Source of the DNA: Hypomyces perniciosus
Taxonomy: Eukaryota; Ascomycota; Sordariomycetes; Hypocreales; Hypocreaceae
Length of the DNA stretch: 64,000 nucleotides
Direction: 5' to 3'
Assembly (NCBI GenBank): GCA_008477525.1
Contig: SPDT01000005.1
Location: 2,418,001 to 2,482,000 of the forward strand
Positions 26,063-37,538 of the stretch are shown in pieces (position 1 is the stretch's first letter; every line of letters starts with the position of its first letter). Made by a program: the position numbers and the translations under genes. The notes beneath the pieces were generated by a model, which was not told where the DNA came from, did not search any database, and saw only the letters and a program-made list of their open reading frames with translations.

Positions 26063-28716
26063 TTAGATTTTGTTGACCAGTCTCTTCTCATCCCTCAAGC
26101 TGAGTAGTTTCTCTAGTGCCTCATCTACTGGGATCAAAGCTCCCTTATTCTGCGTGCTCTGATCGTCTCGGTTTCGGATGTTGACCGTACGTGAGTTGGC
26201 CTCCTCAGCTCCGACAACTGTCACTCATGTTAGTAGCAAGTTCGTATGCCCAGTCCCTTCGTGTTAGTGCACATACCGAATATGAAGTTATACTGTTCTA
26301 GCTGTCCAGTGCGGATCTTCTTCTGGAACGTGTTGCTGCTCAAGTCAACGTCAATGTATAGACCCTTGTCTTGGAACGTCTTCTGGAGCTCCTTGGCATA
26401 GTCGTTCACTGCCGGCATGACCGGCACAACCAAAATCTGACGTGGGCTCATCCAGAATGGCCACTTGCCGGCGAAGTGCTCCGTGAGAATACCAAACATT
26501 CGCTCGAAGCTTCCCAACACGGCCCGATGAATCATGACGGGTCGCGCGTAGCCAGCAGGCAGGTCGGGGTCGGTGTTGTCCTGGTTGGCTGCGCTCTCGT
26601 CCTTGGCCGCAACGTAACGAAGCTTGAATCGCTGCGGCAGGTTGAAGTCGAGCTGAATGGTACCGCACTGGTGCTCTCGTCGTAGGGCATCGTACACCGT
26701 GATATCAATCTTGGGGCCATAGAATGCACCATCACCGGGGTTCTCCTCCCACTTGGAGTCAATCTTCTGGGTGAAGCTATCCAAGGCCTCCTTGAGCTTC
26801 GCCTCAGCCATATCCCAGATGGCAACCTCACCAATGTACTTCTCAGGGCGGGTGGAGAGCTTCAGCTTAAACGAGAAGCCAAACAGGCCGTAAACGCTGT
26901 GCAAGAAGTCGAAGGCGCCCTCAATCTCATCACGAATCTGTCCCTTGTCAGCATCTCACCCGATAACTGTTGGTGACGATCTACAAACCTGGTCAACCGT
27001 GCAGAAGATATGACCGTCATCCTGCTGGAAGCGGCGCACTCGAGTCAGGCCCGTGAGGGCACCAGAGAACTCGTTTCGGTGAAGCACACCGACATCAGCC
27101 ATGCGCCATGGCAAGTCCTTGTAGGTAACATCTGAATGGGCAAAGATCCTGCAGTGTCCAGGGCAGTTCATTGGCTTCAACCCATACGTCTCCTTCTCCA
27201 CCTCAAAGGTAAACATGTTTTCCGAGTAGTGTCCCCAGTGTCCTGAGGTCTTCCAAAGGTCTGACTTGTACACGTTGGGGGTGATGACCTCCTGGAACCC
27301 TCGTCGTTTGCACTCTCCTTTCACCAGGTCCATCAAGGCGTTGTAGATTCTGGTGCCATGAGGCAGAAAGAACGTGGAGCCGGGGGACACTTCGTCGAAG
27401 AAGAAAAGCTTCTGTTCCAGGCCAATCTTTCGGTGGTTTCGTTTGGCTGCCTCTTCCAAGAAGGTCTTGTACTCATCAAGCTGCTTCTTGTCTGGGAAAG
27501 ACACTCCAGAAATTCGCTGAACAGACTCGTTGCTGCTGTTTCCGAGCCAGTATGCAGCGGAGTTCTAGCATTGATTAGACACAAGGAATCTGGATGCTTT
27601 TTAGAACGTTATTTACCTTGAGAACAGCAAATGCCTTGATGTTTCCGGTGTGAGGCACATGAGGACCTCGGCAAAGATCGATAAGAGGGCCACATCGATA
27701 TACCGTGCTCAAGGTGCCATCTGGCACGCGCTGTTGGATGAAGTACTCCTTGTACTTGCTGTAGTTGAACATCTCAAGGAGCTCATCCTTCGTCATTTCC
27801 AGGCGCTCGAAAGGCTGCTTCTCCTTGATGATGGAGTTGGCCAACGTCTCCAATGCCTTCTTGTCCTCCTCCTGAACGACTTGGCTATCAAAAAATCAGC
27901 GCCGCATTGAGACACAGGCTACACAGCGAATCTTACCCCTCCATGTTCGCCATATCGTAGTAGAAACCCGGTGGGTCGGTCGTCGGGGGTCCATTGCAAA
28001 GGAAGCAGCCAAATCGCCTCTCAGCAGCCTCGCCAAGAACGTGAGCCGAAGAGTGCCAAAAAACCTTCTTGCCTAGATCTCAAGTCAGCCAAGACATCCC
28101 CCATCCGAAATTCTCCCCGCGTCAAAGTATTCATACCCTCCTCGTTCTCAAAGTCAACTAGCTCCAGCTTGCAGCTCTTCTCCAGGGGGCGCGTAAGATC
28201 CCAAAGCTCTCCATCCACCAGGGAGATCACCGTGCGCTCGAGCAATGACTTCGAAATCGACTTGGCAATTTCCGCGGGCGTGGTCTCCCACGAGGTACCC
28301 TCATGCTCCTTGCCATTGGGTAAAGAAACCGTAATCTTCTCGCGCGGCTTGGCTATAACGAGGCTTGTCAGCACGATCATGCCCCCCGACTGCGGGGTCT
28401 GGTGCGCAACGAACCGGCAATCTCAGCCTCACGCCTGGCCTTGATCTTGTCGAAGATGGCGAGACGGTGCTGAACGAATTCCGGGAGAGCAGGCAGCTAA
28501 ACCAGCAAATTTAATTAGTCTAATTGCACCTTCAAAATGACGTTGGGCGTTGTTCAATCTGCCAGAGTGGGATGTGATGGGAGGGGTATTGCAAACCTCT
28601 AGTCCAGAAGTCTTAGAGGCCTTCTTCTCCTTGGGCTGTTTCGCGGGTCGCGACGGAAGATTTTGCGCCGGGGCGCTTTCCGCCGCTTTGGGGGCGTCAA
28701 CTTGCTCGGACGACAT
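26063..28716 (-). CDS. ths1: Threonyl-tRNA synthetase, cytosolic
   Basis: Eight exons on the minus strand: 28716-28597, 28496-28415, 28352-28137, 28072-27937, 27884-27617, 27564-26989, 26937-26277 and 26217-26063. All seven introns (51-100 nt) have GT..AG ends and matching phases. The product is about 737 residues, close to yeast Ths1. In order: a Lys/Ala/Pro-rich N-terminal tail; a TGS domain (about 69-140); the editing domain with HSSAH (His146, His150) and the [12 protein letters not shown] motif; the class II catalytic core with MNCPGHC near residue 406, whose Cys is an expected zinc ligand; and a C-terminal anticodon-binding domain. It attaches threonine to tRNA-Thr. The long N-terminus without an obvious presequence favours the cytosolic enzyme. 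The last exon is short and easily missed. Confidence 0.96.
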
Positions 28717-31456
28717 TATACGGGATCCTTCCGTTGCAGCGTGGTAAAGAAAGGTTGTTGATCCTCGAAGCCAGATAAACAGGCGTAGAGGGGCAGAATA
28801 CCCTTATTAGAGGTGGGGTTGACTCACAAAACTCACAGTAGAGCGACTCAGGGCGGCAGATCCTCGGGTTTCGCCCACAAGGACCTTGGAGTCACACTGG
28901 TACTATGGGAGATGAGTAAGAGGCAAAGCCAAGAGTGCCTGAGCCACTCCGAAAACTGAGCCACCCAAACTAAGCCACCCCCAAAGCCGAGCAACCAGGG
29001 AAAAGTGGTCCCAAAGAATCCCCCAAGAGACTACCTAGGTACGATGTATCAACAGGCGAATTGATTCGATTCCTGAGAGGTTCGAAAGGGTATTGAAATT
29101 GGACAGTAAAATTACTGGCTATTAGCTACCTATCTAGATAGATAGGAAATTGTAGCTTGTCCTGTCGTGTTGTGTGGTAGTGTACACCGGATCAAATAGT
29201 GCCACGAAATACTTGCTGAGTTTATATATTATAGCTCCAGCAGTTTATCATTATAGATTAATAAAGGGAAGGAAATCTATCGATTAATGGCCCATTATAG
29301 AGGTACTACTATTATAGTTATTCCCGATCTTGTGTTGATAGATATGTTACTTGTCAGTCCTTGTTACTTGTTAAAGACTGAAGCCACACAGAGAATGATA
29401 GAGTCTGGGAGGATCCTAGCGGCAAAGGTGCTGGAGGGTAGTAAGTAAGGAGCAGATAGATGACTATATTGATCTCTGACCTTTCTCAAGAAAAGGGAAG
29501 AGAGCTTTATATATATGTATATCCCCTTATAGTCCCCTTATAGTCACCTGATCTGATACGAGGAACTAGCCTTATATAGGATGCCACCACTTGTTCAGCC
29601 CCTTGAGACTTCCGGCAGTCCTCACGAGGCAGACGAGCCGGGCACGGGTTGCTGACCCTAGAAAAAAGCGAAGAAGATCTGAAGATAGCCACCAGCAATA
29701 GCTGGGTAAGGAGCTGGTATATCACAAGGAACTAGCAGGCAAGGGTCATAACAGTAGCTCATTGATCTCTAAGGTCCGATCTCCTTCAGGATAGTCCATG
29801 CTTTTATATATACATTCCGGTACACATCCTAGGAGCCGGAGCTTCTGGTCTCCTGACATGACTATTATACTTCGCTATGCGTACGGAGTGCTATTTCCTG
29901 GCACTATTTGACCTTGTGGGGTGAACTCATATAGTATTATAAGTAGACCTATTTTCCTGTACTTTTGTGAGCTAGTTGCCGAGATACCCGATACTATTTT
30001 GAGTCCTACCTCTAGGCTTGAGACAGGGGGGAGAGTGAGAAAAAGCCGAGACAGGCAGGAAAGGTCAGGATGCCTGATTTATTTACATCTAATAATAAAC
30101 AAATAAATATAAATCAATTTGTTGCTATATAGAGAGACTTGTTGCGGAATTTCAAATAATAAAGATTTTTCTTATTCCCCCCTCTTTGTTTTGTCGAGAG
30201 GCGATCAAACGGTTAAAAATTAAGAAAGATAGTGGGGGTCCAAGGGTACTTCGTATACTCCGTATAATCTTATATATAAGGCTAGTACTCCGTACTTAAA
30301 TTTCAACGACTCATATCGGCTTAGTCGACTTTCCCCCCGAGTCTTAAGCTTGCGGGCAAAGCTATTACTATTATAAGAAAGGGAATATCATTACTAGTAG
30401 ATTCGTGTAATAGTGTATATGAAACCCGGAATATTACTCCATTGCTCGCTTTGATTATCCGTCGTAGCGCGCTGAGCGGTTATTTCCCTCTACAATTTCT
30501 TCTATAGCTTCTCGGGCTGAAGGGTCTAAAACAAATAGTTCAAGCTTCCTGAGAGCACTCCGATAATCAAGTGCATTGGGGTCTCCTTGCCGCCAGTCTC
30601 TTCGTCATTGGTTGTTAGCATCGCCACTATCTGTGTGCTTTGGTGGTAGAAAATCCGCTGCGTTGAGGCGAGTATAACTACGCGACGAGGGAGTCATATC
30701 GTCCGTAAGGGCTTATGGACGCCTAAGCGAGAAATGAAAGGGATCAGCGGCATGAATAGAAAGGGGCTTTCTAATGCCTGGGCGAGGAGAATGATTGTGA
30801 TCAGCTAATACGGCTGCTGCGGCTTCGAAAGCGGTGACTTGTGTTGCTATAATTGTATGGTTATCTAACACATATCGGGCTTTTTTCTTTCCTTTTTTGA
30901 GATTTCCTTACTACTGATTTAGTTACCGAAGGTCCACACCGACGGGTAGTCCTATTCGGATTCGGTATAAGTTTCGGGGTTTGACTATAACTATTTGTGA
31001 ATCGAGCCGCATGTTATTCGTACGCATTCGCCGTATCAGAGCCAGTCATGTGAAAAACAAGACTCTTTGTAACAATAAGGGGTATCAAAGTCGTCCAAAA
31101 AGCTCACCAAAACGTCGTCATATGATGCAACATTGTATTTGCTCTCGCGAAGTCGAGCCTCTCGGTAAATTGATTTCGGATATCTCCTTTGAATTACTGC
31201 AGCCAAGGGTAGTCATAGCAATTATTACTGGTCTCCTTACTCAATTGGTGGGTTTAGTTTCGTGAGAAAGTACGATATTGCTGACGCTGATGGAGAGACT
31301 AAATGCTTACGACGGGGGCTGCATCTTGATACTACTGGAAACATAAATCTGCTGAAACATTGGAGTATATATGAAGGAATGCTTGACGGGCTGTGACCGA
31401 TACCATGCCTCTATTCATCTTACATTTTCTCTATCCATTCACTCTATACACTCACG
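28717..31456. other. AT-rich intergenic region with repeat relics
   Basis: Composition shifts from mixed to strongly AT-rich near 28.95 kb, with many TATA, TTA and CTA words, as expected after RIP. I see no intact gene. A decayed minus-strand frame at about 30.47-31.15 kb is listed separately. The remainder (29.0-30.4 kb) looks like heavily mutated repeat DNA, but I cannot assign a family. Confidence 0.55.
30470..31150 (-). pseudogene. Decayed minus-strand coding relic, family unknown
   Basis: Read on the minus strand in one frame, this stretch gives roughly 225 codons of protein-like sequence broken by about eight stop codons, several of which could come from CGA or CAA by C-to-T change. 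Readable pieces include LDSQIVIVKPRNLYRIRIGL, ARYVLDNHTIIATQVTAFEA and RRDWRQGDPNALDYRSALRK. Basic and acidic residues alternate as in real proteins, and no other frame is comparably open. It sits in the AT-rich block just left of the LINE-interrupted gene. It could be part of a transposon or a lost host gene; I do not recognise the family. Confidence 0.4.
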
Positions 31457-31723
31457 ATGAAGCCTTCTGTTCTTTTCGCAATGGGCGCCCTCGCGCAATT
31501 ATCCTCTGCCGCTAATTGCTCCGGTGAACCGAACAGTAGCCTATCTGCATGGGAGGATGCTTATTGGCAAGCCCGTCAGGAACTGTGCAACAACGAAAAG
31601 TGCAGTTACCAAAAGATTGCACTGTCAACACTGAGAAGTCTGTGACAGCTATAGGCTGTCAAACCGTTGTACCAGACCAGCAAAAGTGAAGCGTACACCT
31701 CAGCAATTGTAGCTGATAGTGTA
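31457..31723 (+). pseudogene. 5' part of a small secreted-protein gene, interrupted by a LINE
   Basis: The ATG at 31457 opens a frame beginning with a signal peptide (about residues 1-18, MKPSVLFAMGALAQLSSA), followed by a short Cys-containing mature region. In-frame stops TGA (31643-31645) and TAG (31652-31654) end it at residue 62. From 31655 the same frame is open again up to and through the 17-bp duplication ending at 31723, where the LINE begins. The two stops may be mutations (TAG fits C-to-T change at a CpA site) or may lie in an intron I could not define. The family is not recognised. The 3' part lies beyond the LINE at 37361-37538. Confidence 0.65.
31707..31723. repeat. Target-site duplication, left copy
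   Basis: TTGTAGCTGATAGTGTA, identical to 37344-37360. It is followed directly by the T-rich end of the LINE. Confidence 0.93.
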
Positions 31724-34700
31724 TTTTTTTTTTTACTATTTACGACCACTCTGTATCTAGATATAACAGCCTCGTTTAGGCAACAGGTCAGTAGGAGCCA
31801 GGGGTCTAGACCCTGTTTGCTACGTTTTGCTGGATAAAGGAAAGTTTTAGTTTTAAGGGATTTATAGGTGCTCTTAGGCCTTACAGTCAGTAGCTTTCCG
31901 GGGTATTTATCTCCTAGTACTTCTCTTAAAGGGTTATTTTTTCCGCTTTTGCCTAGCGCTTAATGTATACTAGAGTACTCCAGCTTTGCAGGGGGAGGTT
32001 AAAGGCTGTCCCTTCTTTCGCTAATTCATTTACCGTTTTATTGCCTTATATATCTTTATAGCTTAGCACCTAGGAAATAAATACCTTGCAGGGGTATATC
32101 TTTTTTGCTGTGTATTAAAACTATATAAACTCTTTTTATAATAAGGTTAAGGCTTTGCCTAGTAAACCTTTAACTATTAATATATTATTAAGAAAGATAT
32201 ATATTTTATTAATTCTAGGGTTATTTTTTGCGAGTCTGGCTGCTATTTTAATTGCTTTAGCAGTTTTTATAGCTTTTGCGTTATAGACTTCTATATTAGC
32301 GAGTAGCCTGCAGTCTTTATAGACTTTAGCTTTATAGTATACTGCTACTCCCTATTTAGTTTTCCTGTTAAGTTAGGAGCTGTTTAAGTAAGCTACTGTT
32401 GTCGAGGCTGATAGCGAGTCTATTAGTTTAAAGTGCTTCCGCGTAGCTACCTCTTTCTTAAATGTCTTAAAGCTTAGGCCGGCTTTAATGAAACGGGGTT
32501 TATAGGCGAAAAGAGTAAGTCGGATAGACTTGCCGATAAGTCTGGCTATCCTCTATAGGCGAGTTACAGGGAGCCGGGCGTTTAGTCTATTAATCCTGTC
32601 AGTCAGCGGATAAGACCAGTCCAGGCCTGCAAGTTAAGCGGTGTTTCTCAGTCTCGCCTAGGCGAGAACTATAAGTGCAGGCGGGATGCCGGACTCTCTA
32701 TAAAGCATTAGGACAGGGGTAGTCTTCCAGACTAGGAGGACAGCGCAGGCTGCAGTTTTAAAGGCTTTATCTAGTTTTGCTGCAAGGTTATTAACGCCTA
32801 TACTCACTATCCTGCCTAGGTTATTCCTGGATTCTCTCTTTAAGCCGGGCTACTACGCCTTTATGCCATATAGGGCAACTGGTAGTATACAGGCCTTAGC
32901 CGCTATAGCCACTATATTAAAGGGGGAGCCTTTTCGGGTCTTATTAAGGCTCTTTAAGAAGTTAGCCGTTTTCAGGGCCTTGCCCGCCTAGGCCTTTACG
33001 TGTTTTTTAAATGATAATTTGGGGTTGAGAATAATGCCGAGCTATTTTATATATTTTTTAGGGTTAACCTATTTTCCTTTTAATATTACTAGGTATTAAG
33101 GATTAGGTCTGCGTCTCCTGTAAAAGTAAAAGAGTTTGGCTTTATCTAGAGTAAAGGAGATTGCGTTTTCTTAACCTTATTAGACTATCTAGTTTAACTT
33201 ATTCTATAGTATTACCGAGGTATAGCCTGTATAAGGGCCTGTAGCCAGGAAGGCAATATTGTCTATATAGCTAAAATGTTTATTACTGGCCTATCCTATT
33301 CCTAGGAGTAGGGCAATGTATAGTATAAATAAGATTAGTAAGAAGGGGGATCCCTGGGGAGTTCCATATTTGAGTTTACTGCGGGGGAGGGTGGTATTAT
33401 CCCTTTTCTGGATAGAGACTATACGGTCGCTTAAAAAGGACTCTACCTATTTAGTAAGCTGATCTGGCTACCTTTATTCTTTAAGTTAGAGGGTTATGCA
33501 GTTCTTTATTATAATGTTAAAAGCTTTTAAGATATTAAGGGTAAAGATTAATGCCTCCTCTCTTTTAAAGAGTGCTAGTTTAATATTGTAAATAAAGCAG
33601 GCAAGGAAGTCTGTGGCGCTCCTTTTCGGCAAAGCTTTAAAGTATTATCTCAGGAGCACTCTATACTTAAATGCATCTTTTATAATCCTTTATGCCAATA
33701 GCCTCTCTAGGCCTTTACCTATATATAATAAGAGTAAGATCGGCCGTTAAGCTTTATATTTAAAGTAGTCCGACTTATTTGGCTTAAATATAAAGGTTAC
33801 TTTAGCGTTTTGGAAAGGGGCTAGGTGGTATCCGATTTTTAGGTATCCTTTAAAGAGCTTATATATAAAGTTGCAGACTGCTGGCTAGGCCATTTTAAGA
33901 AGTTTTACCGAGATCTTGTCTGCCTTAAAGGCAGTATTCCCTGCTCTGGTAGTAGCTTTCGTTACTTTTTCCTTACTTAGTTCCTTATTCTAGGGGATAT
34001 TTTTGGGGGGGCGGACCAGGTGATCTTAAAGGGCATTAATATCCTTGGACGCTTCCCTGCATTTAAGGACTATCTTCTGCAGGAGGGTGGCTTTATCTGT
34101 TAAGTCTATAACCTAACGGTCCTTATTTATTAAGGGTAGTGGTTAAAACTAGTTAATAGCCTTCTTTTACTTGGCTATTTAAAATATACTTCTGCCTAGT
34201 CCTGCCACGGCTATAATCGAGTCCTAATAGGCTGCTTTCTTTTATAAGATAATTATATGCAGGGTCTTTTTAGCGGCTTCTCTTTCCTCGGATACGTTAG
34301 CAGTCGCTGTTATAGCCCTTTATGCCTCTCTGCAGTTGTAGTCTTACTATAGTGCACTATAGCCGTTTTGATGCCTTCTTTTCCTAGCCTTTATTATAGC
34401 AGTAGTAAAGAGGTTTTATAAAGCCTAGGCCGCTTTATCTAAGTCTTTTTATATAATATTATTAGGGTCTAGGTCTGGCAGGCAGGATTTATAGCTGTAT
34501 ATTAATTAGCTGAAGTCTAAGAGGGATTTAAATGGGATATAGAGCTTGCCTTTAATAGTTGGCGGGGCTATTAGGTTTAGCAGAATAGTAATAAGTGTAA
34601 AGTAGTCTAACCTTATATTTAGTTGTCTATCTATTACCGTTTAAGCGGCTATATTAGTAAAGACTAGGTCGATTATATTGCCGTGGCGGTTAATCGGTAT

Positions 34701-37343
34701 ATCTATAAGAGAGGGAGAGAGACCCGCTCTTTCTGCCTATTCTTCTACCTGGTTTCCTGTAGTGTTAGTCCTGCTACTAGGTTGCTAGGTCTAGTATATT
34801 GCATTAAAGTCTCCGGCTATAATAGTTCTCGGAAAGGGGCGCCCCTATCCTTTAAGGATGTCTATTATAATAGTTTTAATTGCCTTACAGTAAATGTTAA
34901 TAATAGTATAGTCGCAAACCTATATCCAGCATATATTGCAGTCCTTAAGTTTAATTGGCTAGAGTTAGGTTGCTGGTAGGTTAAGCGAAATCTTAATATA
35001 TATAAGGATTAAAGGGGGGTCTTATATCCAGTCCCTTAAGGGGTTAAAGGTCCTGTAACTTAGGTAGTTTTTTATTTATTTATATAAGGAGGTGTAATCC
35101 TACCTTGCCTATAGTTCCTATATTAAGATAATATTGAAGCCGCCTTTTTATGTAAGGGAGAGTGCGGTATTATAATATTCTAGTCTTTATCTTATATTTA
35201 CCTGTAGGACTTAAAGGCTGTGTTTTCGGCAGTTTGATCGCCAGGGCGTATTATTTATTCAGTATCTATATCAGTATCGTTATTAGCGGCCTAAATGGCT
35301 GACTTTAGTAGGGACAGGGCATTTAACGGGACGCAGATAGGGGACTCTGTCGAGACTCTTAGTATTGGCCGCGATAAGGCGGGAGTCTAGCTTAGATAAG
35401 GGTTTACGGGGCTTATAGGTTAAAGTGTAAAAGAGCTCTTTACCAGGGCGGAAAGGACTGACTTGCCTTTACTATTATTTGCGGTAGGCCTTTTATCCTG
35501 GCCTTAAAGGGCTAGGGTAGGGGTGCCCTTTATATATAGGTCTTATATTACTCCCGCGGCTCTTATAGAGTAGGTATAGGTGCAGGTATCTTTACTTTAA
35601 GTTATCCTTTAAAAGATTACTTTAAATCTATCTATACTGGTGTTTAGGTGTATTTTAATAAACTTAGTCGTCTTAAGTTTTTAGATAGCCTAAAGTTAGT
35701 CTTTTATAGGCTATTCGATCCTGCTATTTTTGCGTTTTAGACATACTGTATAGTTTAGTGCTGTAGATAAATAAGGCCTGTTGCAGTTAGTATATTGCTT
35801 AGGGTTTATATATTCTCTATGCGATAGCCTGCTATACCTTTTGCAGTATTCTATGCAGTTGTAAGCCCTGGGATTATAGAAGCCTAGGCAGTGGTTGCAC
35901 TGGGTGATTTATGCTTTTAATGTTAGTCGTTTCGCGGGACCGGAATATCTGAATAGTTTAAAGCTAGGTTTAACCTTTCCCTGGAAAGAGATAACCTAGT
36001 TCTAGGAGTTAATCGTTTCGCTATATTAGGATGGTTTATATATGGTAGGGGGGTTAGCGGATTTAGCCCAGAGTTGAGCCTTAGTGGCGATTATAGAGTC
36101 TGTAGGGTAGGTCCCTTTAATGTCAGTATAGTAGCGGGGGACTCCTTACACTATAAAAGTTTACTAACTTTCTGCTTCCTTTAATTTCATTTTTTCTTTA
36201 GCGAATGCTGATTTAAAAAAGAGTAGCTTTATTTGTATATTCTAGTCTTTAGTTCGCAATATAAAGCTGGAATATACCTTTTATATATAAATAATATCTG
36301 TATAGTTTATATTGTATATTTGAATGATTTTGTTTTTAGCATTAATAGCTGAGATTTTCCTTTAGCTATAGTTTAGGGGGACTTAGAGGAAAACTCTGTT
36401 ATTAATGTCAGTTATATTATCTCTTTTTTTATTGTTCTTTTCAGTATTTATTGGTTTATCGGTAGGTTTATTCTTGTCTTGTTTTGCGCTATTAGGTTTA
36501 GAGGTAAAAGGGGGTTTTATAGGATAGGTCCCTTACTTAACCGCCTTAGCGTAGGATGCTATAAGGCCCTTGCCTGATTTACTGATAGGTAGGTGTAGGC
36601 TGTCCTCGTCTAATAGGGTAAGGCTTATAGGGTTAGGTGGGCTAGTGGGAGTTTATTTCTTTATGGCCCTAGGACGTTAGGCATTGTTGTTGTTAGTGCC
36701 TGATTCTTTAAAGGTTAGGATGCCCTTTAACTTATAACGCTAGGTAGCAGTGAAGTTAATAAAAGATTTTTAGAGGGCTTTTGCGATCTATAGAGCGGCG
36801 GCTCTGTAATGTTTCCCTTTAAGTATAGCGAAGTAGACGTTAATGGCTTTAAAGGTGTTTAATAGTATTTCCCTGCAGGCATTCCTGATTTCCTTTTCTT
36901 TTATGCACTGCTCTGCTAGGCGGCTATAGAGAGATATATTGAGGGGTTTGTGTAGACTGGCTGTTCTTTTGGGGCCGGGTTTAGGGGTTTCGTTGCCGAA
37001 GTCGATTTTTAGGGCTTTGGCGTTTTTAAAGCGGACTTCCTTAATCGAGCGCTTTTTGGGTATAATAGGCAGTGCAAATAGGTTTATAGTGCCCGGGAGA
37101 GCTGGGGTGGCCTCTCTTTGGTTTTGGGGGTTTGTTGCTAGCCTGGCGGCGGTGGTGATTTGGGTGGGTTGGGCGTCCGAGAGGATAGAGGCGGCTGCTA
37201 TCTTGCTTAAGGGGCCCAGGAAGGGCGAGGGGGGGATTTGAGGGTGTTTTCTTAGTAGCTAGTCAAGAGGTGGTGATTTTTACTGTAAGTAGGCACCCAA
37301 AGGTAGGGGTACCTGTAGATGTAGGAGGGAAGCTGGCTACCAC
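31724..37343 (-). mobile_element. Tad1-like LINE retrotransposon, RIP-degraded
   Basis: A 5620-bp element on the minus strand, bounded by a 17-bp target-site duplication. Its 3' poly-A end appears as a T run at 31724-31734. Translating the minus strand by eye, with many stops, gives in order: an ORF1 piece (about 37.24-36.80 kb); CCHC-like zinc knuckles (about 35.92-35.75 kb, QCNHCLGFYNPRAYNC); endonuclease traces (LIQEP-like at about 35.1 kb and NIIDLVFTN at about 34.65 kb); reverse transcriptase traces (GTPQGSP at about 33.34-33.37 kb and FSYIDNIAFL at about 33.25-33.28 kb, where YIDD has become YIDN); and an RNase H trace (about 32.35-32.15 kb, EVYNAKAIKTAKAIKIAARL). This order is that of Tad1-clade LINEs. 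Abundant TA-rich words and stops fit repeat-induced point mutation. The copy cannot be active. Confidence 0.92.
36800..37241 (-). pseudogene. LINE ORF1 fragment with an open frame
   Basis: Within the element, the minus strand from 37241 down to about 36.80 kb reads without a stop as an Ala/Thr/Pro-rich then basic sequence (for example IIPKKRSIKEVRFKNAKALK). The first 300 bases are much GC-richer than the rest of the element. The frame then meets stops (TAG, TAA) just below 36.80 kb. It fits the 5' part of a LINE ORF1. A plus-strand frame over the same bases is its shadow. Confidence 0.6.
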
Positions 37344-37360
37344 TTGTAGCTGATAGTGTA
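37344..37360. repeat. Target-site duplication, right copy
   Basis: TTGTAGCTGATAGTGTA, identical to 31707-31723, marking the 5' boundary of the LINE. Confidence 0.93.
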
Positions 37361-37538
37361 GGTTATATTGCATTTGACATAGGCTTCTCTCAGTTGAACG
37401 TTAAAGTTACTCTTACGCGAACCCATTTGGGAGGCGATGCCGGTTTCCCTAACTGCTGGGTATATATATGTATATCAGTCAGGTTAAGAGATTTGTCTCT
37501 TTACTAACTTTTCCTCTCAATAGGACGCAACCGCGTAA
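37361..37538 (+). pseudogene. 3' part of the LINE-interrupted secreted-protein gene
   Basis: If the LINE and one copy of the 17-bp duplication are ignored, the frame starting at 31457 continues here without a stop through 33 codons to 37459. There it meets a normal intron (37460-37523, 64 nt, donor GTATAT, branch CTAAC, acceptor CAATAG) and closes with a short last exon and a TAA at 37536-37538. The complete product would have been about 126 residues. Preservation of the frame and splice sites beside heavily mutated repeat DNA suggests that the insertion is fairly recent or that RIP stayed mostly within the element. Function unknown. Confidence 0.6.

Noticed and set aside
7169..28716. Secondary-metabolite or functional gene cluster
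   Set aside because: Neighbouring genes belong to unrelated housekeeping processes, with no backbone synthase, transporter or pathway regulator among them.
36939..37241. Plus-strand 100-codon frame in the LINE 5' end
   Set aside because: Antisense of the LINE ORF1 relic, which fits the element's orientation.
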